This document shows positions 33,254 to 40,815 of a DNA stretch of 40,815 nt, one piece after another. A program made the position numbers and the translations under genes. The DNA is taken from positions 1-40,815 of IMG/VR virus record IMGVR_UViG_3300046804_003631; one strand, written 5' to 3'. Each line of letters begins with the position of its first letter. Position 1 is the stretch's first letter. The notes under the pieces were generated by a model, which made no database searches, was not told the DNA's origin, and was given only the letters and a program-made list of their open reading frames with translations. The stretch is from a virus.

Positions 33254-36200
33254 TTAGGAAATCTCTGCTAAGTCTGACAGTATTTGAGATAACGTTTTCT
33301 ACGCCACTCCAGAATCCGCCTGGATTTCCTGCTGGCACACCATTTATTGCTGATGGAGTGTATATAACAGAGACAATATCATTATTGAGAGTAGCGGTGA
33401 ATTCTCCAAGATATTTTGTGGCTAGAGTGCCATACTCACTAATCATTACATCTACTCCATCATGGACTATCATTATTTCTGTTGAATGTAAATATTTTGT
33501 TTCTTGATTTTGTACGTTTGTTGGACCCACTGGTTTATTGTAAACTTGAATTAAATACTTGCCAGTGTAAATATCTCTTGCCGAGAAAGTATCTATTACA
33601 ACAGGAGTAATTGTGGAGAATGTCTGAGATACATTAACCGTGCTACCTCTAAAGTTTGTGATATTAATGACTCCATAATTAGAGGCATCAGAACCATCTT
33701 GATAATATAAAACTGTTGGAGTATCTTGAGTTACTGTTACGATAATTTCTCCAACTTCTACACCAGAACCATTGCTCTGGAGACTGTTTACAAATTTAGT
33801 AATTCCAGTATCGTAAACTGATGGTGGTGGACTTGCTAATGTTCCTGTTTGACCAGGAACAGTAGTAATAAACATTGGATGACCAGCATTAGTTGCCTTT
33901 AAAATAAATTTAATTGATTGACCTACTACCATTTGAAGTTGTGGTCTTTCTCCAATACTTCTATTTGTAACTAATTCATTAATTTCCCATTTACCACTTA
34001 CGTTTGGAATTGTTTCGTATTCAAAAATTTCGGCAGCAAATCCTCTTAGTGGTACTTCTGCTACGTTTTGCTCGCTGTAGAATGTATTACCAAGTAGAGA
34101 GCGAGGACCAATATTTTCAATTTTTGATAGAGAAACACCTTTATCTCTAAGTGTTACTGAATATCCTGTAGAAGATAGCATCTCAAAGGTGCTATAATCA
34201 AAACTAGCAACACCGTATTCACTACTTCCAGTTGATTGTCCCTGTGCAAATTTAGCAATGTTTACGTCGAGGTCTAAAAATCCAGTTTTGTATGGATCGC
34301 CTTTAGTTACAGTTCCTCCATTTACATATACTCCTGGATTGACTGCTGCTGCGACAGTGAAAGTATCTCCATCAACAACTGTTACTTGATAATAACCATT
34401 ATAAGATCCTGGTGAAATACCATCAATCTCCACATAATCTCCATTTACTAAACCATGATTAGTAGATGTATTAAATGTAAATTGGGGCGATCCACCACCA
34501 GTATAGAAAGCAGATGAAACGCTAATAGATGATCCAGTTCTTTTTACTGAAAGAGGTCCATCACTTCCCAAACTGATGATTGTTGTTCCTGAAATCGAGT
34601 TAGGAACTGCTCTGATTCCTTTTGGAAGAGGCACATATTTGCTGAGACCAGAAAGGAATGTGTTTTCGTTAGAAATTCTGGTGCCTAATCTAGCAGGTGA
34701 AACAATACCAGAAACAATCTGACTAGCATCAACTTGCTCAGAAGAAATAACTTGCCAGTGATTGTTTACTGTCGCTGGCAATGATGCTAAAATATAAGAT
34801 CTTGAAGGTGGACTTGATGTATTTGTTTGAACAACAAAGTCTCCTACTTTTAGAGGAATACTATTCTTAATAACAATATTGCCTGTAATTTGTGAAGTGA
34901 AATTAGCAGCTGGCACATCAAGAGTAATAGTGTTATTTTGAGTATCAAATGAAACTATTTTTGCATCTACTAAACCATTTTGGGGGACATTTGTTCCCGT
35001 TACAGAATATCCGATAGCAACACTGACTAAATCATTGATAGTAATTACATTACTGCCAATGGTATGTGATACAACAGTTTTTGTTAATGTTGGAATTGCA
35101 TCTACTAAACGCTCAGAATCTGTATCTACGACATAAACATTAAATGGTTCTTGTGGAGGAATCTGGTCTCTATTAATTTTTCCAGTTCCATCTAGCTGGA
35201 CTACAACACCTGGCTGTGATGATGTGCCAACTTCTAAATCAAAGAAGTTGCCAACTTTGTCAACGATAAAGTCACGAACTGCTTTTTGTGTCGGCACAAC
35301 TTGGTCCGATCTTCCAGAAGCACCTCCCAAATCAGTATTTGTTGAAAATGCAAAAATAGGGGTGCCAGGCGATCCTTTTAATTGGAGAGAATCTAGGATA
35401 CCAATAGCAACAGCACCAGTAAATGTAGCTTTACCTGTTCTCAAATCAACGTTGAAGTTTGGACCAACAGTAAAGTTACCATCTTGGTCAGTAGCAGACA
35501 CATAGCATTTGCCAGAATTAATCTCCACACTTTGTTTAGATGTTATTGCTCTACCTCCATTAGTAGGAAGAGCCATGTAATTTGTTCCAGACCCAACATA
35601 TTCAAATGTATGCCCAGAACTATTAACACTTGAAGGAGATCTTAATTCACAAGCAGCATTATTTGGCACTAAAGGAATATCAGCATTTGGAACTTTTTGC
35701 ACCAAACTGAATTCACAAGTATTTAATAGATCTGGTGGTGAAAATGTGAATACTTCATCAACAATATATTCGCCATCTGGCAGCGTTGGCAATTGATCGA
35801 TTTTAACTATTTGGTTTGCCAAAGGAGCTTTTTGGAAATTAATAGCGGTAACCTTAGTGTAAGTTGAACCACTGGTAATTACCACACTTCCAGTAGAACC
35901 ACCTGCATATGGAGGAGCGTAGGAATTTTGATATGGAGTGTTTAAAATAAAGGTGAAGTAATTATCACTAAATTTGACAGTTTCGATTTCTATGTTAGTT
36001 CCATTAATGTTTGGCGTAGATGTGTGACCAGTAATTGTGATAATCTGTCCTCTCTCAAATTTACTGATATCATTAGCAGATACTTTAACAGTTACTCTTG
36101 TTTTTGCTCCACTTAATACAGAACTAAATGTTGTTCCAATGATTCCAGATGCTGTTGTGGCAAATGATGTCTTTGTGATGTTGGTAATGCCAGCAACTCT

Positions 36201-39200
36201 TCCGTTAGAATAGAATGGAAGCGCCACAGGACTGTATCCAATCGCTTTAAGACCTTCGTTACCAAAGTTAGTCGCAGAGTTCGTTACGGAGGCATATCCA
36301 CCAGTCTCACAAAGCACGCCAACATCTTCGAAGATTTCGAAAACAGATACTAACTGAGCATATGAGTCATTCTTTAGGTGGAAACCAACTGAGTTGAATA
36401 CAACCTGAGTAAACGCATCAGCAACCATTGACTTCAATGGTGTGTCTGTGAGTAGGTTTGCGCCATCAATTAACAATCCACCTGCTCTTGTCTTGGTAGC
36501 ATCATATGCCTTTGTTGTGGAATTATATGAAGTCTGACCAAGAACTGAAATTACTGAACAGTTCTGTATATATGGAGATAAGAAAATTCTTTCTTTTGGA
36601 GGAATAAATCTGTAAATAGTAGCGGAAACAGATGAGCTTGGTACAGTTGCTAATGTTAATTGCGTATTTGATTGTACAGATAGAATAGTGTAGGAACTAT
36701 TTCCTATTTTTATCGAACCACCCGCAAAAGTTTGGGAAATAAATTTAGTATTTGTTCCCGTGACGATTGAAGTTGAAGAACTTACATTGATTCTACCAGC
36801 ACCCTTGATGCCAGTCTGATCTGGATATGAGACCGCGTATCTGAAAACTCTACCGCCTTGAGTCACTACAGCACCATTTGGATGTTCTGCTGCTACTGTT
36901 GCTGTTCCAGTGATTGGATTAGGAACTCCTCTACCGTTCGTAGATATTGTTACTGTGTTGCCAGTAATATCATCTACTCTAATCCACTCCTGATCAATAA
37001 CTACATATCCAGGACCAGGGTTGTATACTGGACTATCGGCGCCATCTAAAATTGAGACTACGATTCCAAATAAAGTATCAATGTTTGTTTGAACATTAGT
37101 GCAGTCTCCTATAGTAACGGCAGGAAACTGTGAGAGGAATCCAGATTCTGTGATAATTCCAGTGTCAGTAACAACTTGTCTTGCTCTTAGACGTAATTGT
37201 TCAATTGCATACTTTGTTTCTATAAATTCTGTCGTAATATACTGCAAATTACCATTTGCATCTCTGTAGGACTCGCCAGCTAGAATAGATTTTACATTTC
37301 CACCAACTTTTAAATCATGAATAATTGCATCTAAAATCAATCCAAGATCTCTCTTGCACTTGCCATCTCCAGGAACACTTAACGATGCCCCATTTTCATT
37401 TGCTAATGCTGGAGCAGATAATGTTATTTGAGTAGCACTATCAATACTTAAAATTGTTGTTCCTAGTGTAATATTAGTTCCAGTTACTACATCGCCTACC
37501 TCTAGTCCCTGTATGCTGCTTACGCCAGTTACGATAGGATTATTGTTTGTAAGATTTCCTGTGAAATTTGTTGGGGGAATAACCAGTGAAGGATAACCAC
37601 CAACCAATTGAGCATAAGCATAACTAATAGTATCATCTCTCTTATATTGGAGCATATTAGCCCCATCTTTATAAATTCCTGAAATATCTTTTAAATTGTG
37701 TCCAGGGAATAAATTAAATGTTGTTGCGGTTTTGCTAATATATGGATTAATGCCAGCATTTAATTGTCCAATACCACGAAGAGAATCTGCTGGGTTATTT
37801 GGGTCTCCATAGTTATCTCTTAAAACAAATTGAGCGATATAGCAACCACTAGTGACCCAAAACATATCATCACCATCATTTAATGGTTTGATAATTGTTT
37901 CACGAAGGTTGTCACCTAATAAAGTTGTTCCTTTTGGTAGATAAATTGGATTGTCTTCATAATATTCGCCAGAAGCAACTTTAATAGTTGTATTTCCAGT
38001 AGTTGCTCTAGCTGCTTCTGATGCCTTTTTGATAGTCTTAAATGCTTTTGCTGGTGTGGATCCATCATACAAATTATCACTTCCATTTTTAGAAACAAAA
38101 ATAACATTTTCTATCTTGTCTTCTTTAATACAAATTGGAGAAGGCCAACTACCACCTTCTTTTGGACCATAAAATTCTTGTTTTACTTTATCAAAATAAA
38201 AGTCTCCATTATTGCCCAAACTATTTGATGGAGCAGTGATACCATATCTAAATTGATCGGTTAATGAAACATATTCGTTATCAATAAATGATTCCAATTC
38301 GTTAGTAGTGGTATTAAATCTCACCAAACCATTTGTTGCGATTGGTGTGGTAGGTCTCTGTGCTGAGGTTCCCTTCGGCACTACAAAACCAGCACGAGTA
38401 TCTAAAATAACTACTCTATCCGTGCCAGGAGTTATTGTAATATCGGAAGCAGTTGTATTATCATTTACAATTGCATTCTGAGAAATTTTTAAACCATCTT
38501 GAATCTTTACTGGAGTATTGAATTCCCATGCCCCAGATGATTGTAACCACTTGATAGTCTTATCTACCGAAGCTTTTAATGTGATACCACCACCGTCAGC
38601 TGTAGCGTCTGATGGCGTGGATACAGAGCCAATCTCTATATTTTTATCATCTACCGTTAGGGTAGTTGAATTAATCGTTGTAGTCGTCCCCGCGACATAC
38701 AAATCTCCCAAAACATCTACATTCTTGTGGAGAGTTACCTTTTCAGCACCATTAGTGGTATCAATAGATACATAAGAATTTGTAGATTCTCTTATAGAGA
38801 AAGCATTTTGAATATTATCTTGTAGAGCAATACCAGATGGAATGCTTAATCCACCAGTAACAAATAAATCACCAGTGAAACTATCTACGCGAAACTTTTC
38901 TGAAACTCCATCTGTGATTACAAAATTTTGATTATTTCCTCCTTTGAAGATTAAATCGCCAGTGCCATTAGGATCTATTGTGATATCACCATTAGTTTCT
39001 GTAGATGAAATGGTGTTAGTGTAAGAAGAAGAAACATAAATATTTCTCCACTTTTGATTGGACGAACCTAAATCATATGCATTATTCGTATTAGGAATGA
39101 AACTGGAATTAATATCAGCATTGAATACAATATTATCAGTATTGAAATCACCAAGAGTAATAGATCCATTAGACCCACTACCAGCTTTAAATGTTATGTC

Positions 39201-39575
39201 TCCATTTACAGTTAAATTACCACCAACTAAAGTATTTTTGTGTAAGGTAATTAATTCTGTATCATTTGTAGTGTCAATGCTTAGATATGGGTTAGATCCC
39301 TCGATTATTTGTAAAGCATTTAAAACATTATCTTTTATAAAGATATCTGTTGCAGCAGAATCTAGGTAAATATCTCCACCTTGAATAGTTAAATCACCAG
39401 TAAAATTACCATTTTGAAGATATTGAGCACCCGAAACAATATCATTAATTGCATTCGTTAAAACTTTCGATGTGGTTGTTAAAGCAGCAGCATCGCCAAC
39501 ATCCTGAGACAAAGAATTAATTTCTTGTCTCTGCTGTTCAAATGTGTAACTTTTAAGTACGTTTCTAAGTGCCAT
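33249..39575 (-). CDS. giant fibre/baseplate-associated protein (2108 aa) with beta-helix-type region
   Basis: The N-terminal 45 residues form a helix. Two copies of a fibre module follow near 58-125 and 230-297 ('SIDTTN....(I/V)TLHKN'). Residues 490-580 (IFVSKNGSDNLYDGSTPAKA then FKTIKKASEAA) are a pectate-lyase-like beta-helix start. Next come 'KCKRDLGLILDAIIHDLKVG' and the LFGIVVS region, both recurring in marine T4-like phages. A GTNTKF-type module sits near 940 and an HGL/FCCH-type module near 1705. Residues 1880-1975 look like a cupredoxin fold without its cysteine ligand. It overlaps the upstream 62-aa gene (TAATG). Likely a large side or long tail fibre. No catalytic site assigned. 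Confidence 0.9.
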   Translation of the reverse strand: MALRNVLKSYTFEQQRQEINSLSQDVGDAAALTTTSKVLTNAINDIVSGAQYLQNGNFTGDLTIQGGDIYLDSAATDIFIKDNVLNALQIIEGSNPYLSIDTTNDTELITLHKNTLVGGNLTVNGDITFKAGSGSNGSITLGDFNTDNIVFNADINSSFIPNTNNAYDLGSSNQKWRNIYVSSSYTNTISSTETNGDITIDPNGTGDLIFKGGNNQNFVITDGVSEKFRVDSFTGDLFVTGGLSIPSGIALQDNIQNAFSIRESTNSYVSIDTTNGAEKVTLHKNVDVLGDLYVAGTTTTINSTTLTVDDKNIEIGSVSTPSDATADGGGITLKASVDKTIKWLQSSGAWEFNTPVKIQDGLKISQNAIVNDNTTASDITITPGTDRVVILDTRAGFVVPKGTSAQRPTTPIATNGLVRFNTTTNELESFIDNEYVSLTDQFRYGITAPSNSLGNNGDFYFDKVKQEFYGPKEGGSWPSPICIKEDKIENVIFVSKNGSDNLYDGSTPAKAFKTIKKASEAARATTGNTTIKVASGEYYEDNPIYLPKGTTLLGDNLRETIIKPLNDGDDMFWVTSGCYIAQFVLRDNYGDPNNPADSLRGIGQLNAGINPYISKTATTFNLFPGHNLKDISGIYKDGANMLQYKRDDTISYAYAQLVGGYPSLVIPPTNFTGNLTNNNPIVTGVSSIQGLEVGDVVTGTNITLGTTILSIDSATQITLSAPALANENGASLSVPGDGKCKRDLGLILDAIIHDLKVGGNVKSILAGESYRDANGNLQYITTEFIETKYAIEQLRLRARQVVTDTGIITESGFLSQFPAVTIGDCTNVQTNIDTLFGIVVSILDGADSPVYNPGPGYVVIDQEWIRVDDITGNTVTISTNGRGVPNPITGTATVAAEHPNGAVVTQGGRVFRYAVSYPDQTGIKGAGRINVSSSTSIVTGTNTKFISQTFAGGSIKIGNSSYTILSVQSNTQLTLATVPSSSVSATIYRFIPPKERIFLSPYIQNCSVISVLGQTSYNSTTKAYDATKTRAGGLLIDGANLLTDTPLKSMVADAFTQVVFNSVGFHLKNDSYAQLVSVFEIFEDVGVLCETGGYASVTNSATNFGNEGLKAIGYSPVALPFYSNGRVAGITNITKTSFATTASGIIGTTFSSVLSGAKTRVTVKVSANDISKFERGQIITITGHTSTPNINGTNIEIETVKFSDNYFTFILNTPYQNSYAPPYAGGSTGSVVITSGSTYTKVTAINFQKAPLANQIVKIDQLPTLPDGEYIVDEVFTFSPPDLLNTCEFSLVQKVPNADIPLVPNNAACELRSPSSVNSSGHTFEYVGSGTNYMALPTNGGRAITSKQSVEINSGKCYVSATDQDGNFTVGPNFNVDLRTGKATFTGAVAIGILDSLQLKGSPGTPIFAFSTNTDLGGASGRSDQVVPTQKAVRDFIVDKVGNFFDLEVGTSSQPGVVVQLDGTGKINRDQIPPQEPFNVYVVDTDSERLVDAIPTLTKTVVSHTIGSNVITINDLVSVAIGYSVTGTNVPQNGLVDAKIVSFDTQNNTITLDVPAANFTSQITGNIVIKNSIPLKVGDFVVQTNTSSPPSRSYILASLPATVNNHWQVISSEQVDASQIVSGIVSPARLGTRISNENTFLSGLSKYVPLPKGIRAVPNSISGTTIISLGSDGPLSVKRTGSSISVSSAFYTGGGSPQFTFNTSTNHGLVNGDYVEIDGISPGSYNGYYQVTVVDGDTFTVAAAVNPGVYVNGGTVTKGDPYKTGFLDLDVNIAKFAQGQSTGSSEYGVASFDYSTFEMLSSTGYSVTLRDKGVSLSKIENIGPRSLLGNTFYSEQNVAEVPLRGFAAEIFEYETIPNVSGKWEINELVTNRSIGERPQLQMVVGQSIKFILKATNAGHPMFITTVPGQTGTLASPPPSVYDTGITKFVNSLQSNGSGVEVGEIIVTVTQDTPTVLYYQDGSDASNYGVINITNFRGSTVNVSQTFSTITPVVIDTFSARDIYTGKYLIQVYNKPVGPTNVQNQETKYLHSTEIMIVHDGVDVMISEYGTLATKYLGEFTATLNNDIVSVIYTPSAINGVPAGNPGGFWSGVENVISNTVRLSRDFLT

Positions 39576-39763
39576 TATTTCCCAGCTATTTCTCTTAAAA
39601 GGGTTTTTATTTCTGATAATTCACATTTCAAATCATTCACATCATTTTGTAATTGTTTAATAGTTACAGAAGGAGATAATCTTTTATCTGTATTTATGAT
39701 GGCACCAGTAGTGTTATCACGGTATAATTCATCGTGCCCGTATACTTTACTATAATCTTTCAT
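39575..39763 (-). CDS. small coiled-coil protein linked to the 2108-aa gene
   Basis: This 62-residue protein begins MKDYSKVYGHDELYRDNTTG and has a coiled-coil second half (IKQLQNDVNDLKCELSEIKT, LLREIAGK). It is joined by TAATG at both ends, to the partial structural gene upstream and the 2108-aa gene downstream, so all three are made together. I recall similar mini-proteins beside cyanophage baseplate genes. It may trimerise or connect fibre and baseplate. That is inference. Confidence 0.85.
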   Translation of the reverse strand: MKDYSKVYGHDELYRDNTTGAIINTDKRLSPSVTIKQLQNDVNDLKCELSEIKTLLREIAGK

Positions 39764-40815
39764 TAATATGCAGCAACAATTCTAATATCTTGTATTTTTG
39801 GTATATAGCAAGGATTGGATGCTTTCATTACAATTTTAATAGCAAAAGAATTAAATGGTATTAAATTAGTTACACTGTATTTGTGCTCTTTATATGAAGA
39901 TTGTTTTTCAAATAATCCAGATATAGCAGCATCGGCAACAGGAGTAACTAAATCATCAGATAGTCCATTTCCATTAAATGCTATCCATTCAATGTCATCA
40001 AAATTATTTTGAGAATTTGACGGTTTTGTTTTGTAATAAACTTCTACGTCATCACTTTCAAATAAATTAGCAGTAGATCTAACTTCAATAGTAGTTGCTG
40101 CATTTTGTAATGTAATTTCTTTAGTTACATATTTTGCTGTTGAGCTACTATTTTTTGAATTTATATCTGAAATATATAATAATCCAGTGGTATAATCTAT
40201 TGATTTTACTTCTACAAATCCAGGGACAGATTCATTTGTATCACCAGTAAATGCTGGGGAAATCTTTTGATGCCATAATTTATCATTGACTCTAATTACG
40301 TCTGATAATTGATTTGCTCCATTGTTAGAAGAATTTCTTCCATAAGTGGACCCACTAGCAGATGCTGTGTAATTTCCGTTTATAGGTGCTTTTTCTTCTA
40401 AAACATATAATTTTTTATTTTTATCATCCCAATTAATAATCTTAGCAAATATTTGATTACTAAATCTATTTGTTAAATCTTCACGATAAACTTCAACATT
40501 AGTTCCTGTGGTAAATGACCATGGCACTTCAGTTGCCCCAGATGGAGAAACTGCAACACCACTGAAACTAGATTGGACACTAAATGTTAAACTTTCCCTG
40601 GCAGTAAATAGACTCGAATTTTTTATTTTCACATAAATTAAAGATCCAGTAACTTTTACAATTTCACCTAAAGTCTTACTTGTATTACCAGATACAGTTT
40701 GATTTATAGTTGGGAGAATAACATTGCCAGCACTATCTGTTGGCAATCCAGTAACATCAAATTTATAGATTGGATAAAAACTTAAAACTTTTTGTCTTCT
40801 TCCATATCTAGTTTC
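39763..40815 (-). CDS. C-terminal part of a baseplate/tail structural protein (5' end outside window)
   Basis: The frame stays open to the right edge: about 350 codons are visible, starting ETRYGRRQKVLSFYP at the edge. An internal TTG at 40744-40746 could be mistaken for a start, but the open frame above it shows the gene continues. The visible part is beta-rich with fibre-like segments (YVKIKNSSLFTARESLTFSV and KYSVTNLIPFNSFAIKIVMK). By synteny it lies where cyanophages encode gp10-region or DUF4815-type baseplate wedge proteins, but I cannot confirm the family. It overlaps the 62-aa gene by TAATG. Confidence 0.85.
   Translation of the reverse strand, partial: ETRYGRRQKVLSFYPIYKFDVTGLPTDSAGNVILPTINQTVSGNTSKTLGEIVKVTGSLIYVKIKNSSLFTARESLTFSVQSSFSGVAVSPSGATEVPWSFTTGTNVEVYREDLTNRFSNQIFAKIINWDDKNKKLYVLEEKAPINGNYTASASGSTYGRNSSNNGANQLSDVIRVNDKLWHQKISPAFTGDTNESVPGFVEVKSIDYTTGLLYISDINSKNSSSTAKYVTKEITLQNAATTIEVRSTANLFESDDVEVYYKTKPSNSQNNFDDIEWIAFNGNGLSDDLVTPVADAAISGLFEKQSSYKEHKYSVTNLIPFNSFAIKIVMKASNPCYIPKIQDIRIVAAY

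Noticed and set aside
40744-40746. TTG as the start codon of the right-edge gene
   Set aside because: The frame is open for 23 more codons to the window edge with fibre-like sequence, so the true start is outside the window.
1-40815. tRNA genes, CRISPR arrays, insertion sequences, inteins, homing endonucleases, photosynthesis or other host-derived metabolic genes
   Set aside because: I looked for them and saw no sequence supporting any of these in the window.

Overview
This window is a late (virion morphogenesis) region of a T4-like myovirus of the marine exo-T-even type. The sequence most resembles cyanophages (Kyanoviridae-like), but the host cannot be proven here because no photosynthesis gene or tRNA is present. 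The identification rests on a nearly complete T4-ordered run of head, neck and tail genes. Reading leftward on the minus strand these are gp13, gp14, gp15, gp16, gp17, gp18, gp19, gp20, a gp67/68-like mini-protein, gp21, gp22 and gp23. The spacing, overlaps and lengths fit the T4 families.

Layout, left to right. 1-86 is the 5' end of a gene running off the left edge (probably gp3 or another tail tube/completion protein). 149-403 is a small protein between two minus-strand terminators. 509-7948 holds capsid, scaffold, protease, portal, tube and sheath. 8034-10151 holds the large terminase gp17 flanked by two small cysteine-rich (probably zinc-binding) proteins. A consensus TTGACA-16-TATAAT promoter lies just upstream of this group. 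10227-12687 is an insertion between gp17 and gp16 that carries a DUF5661/DUF6321-type protein, a 463-aa virion protein and a 92-aa protein. 12711-15622 holds gp16, gp15, gp14 and gp13. 15708-27629 is one long leftward fibre/adhesin operon of six genes (2589, 299, 133, 731, 110 and 89 aa), closed by a strong terminator. 27729-33004 is an inverted, rightward cassette of three fibre genes (894, 770 and 91 aa). It starts from one of two back-to-back perfect TATAAATA late promoters and ends in a bidirectional terminator. 33033-40815 returns to the minus strand with two coiled-coil mini-proteins, a 2108-aa fibre/baseplate protein and the C-terminal part of a further structural gene.

Two regulatory layers are visible. 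Late T4-type promoters (NATAAATA or CTAAATA) sit in most short gaps between operons, often fused to the stop codon of the preceding gene. Genes inside an operon are joined by TAATG or ATGA overlaps. The sigma70-type promoter before gp17 is the exception.

The most interesting material is the host-range region. The 2589-aa protein looks like the 463-aa protein of the packaging cluster with about two thousand residues of 'HGL-x-TG' modules inserted inside it. The same modules recur in the 2108-aa and 770-aa proteins, including across the strand switch. A 731-aa fibre combines a decapeptide-repeat stalk with six Asp-box-like repeats, suggesting a beta-propeller head.
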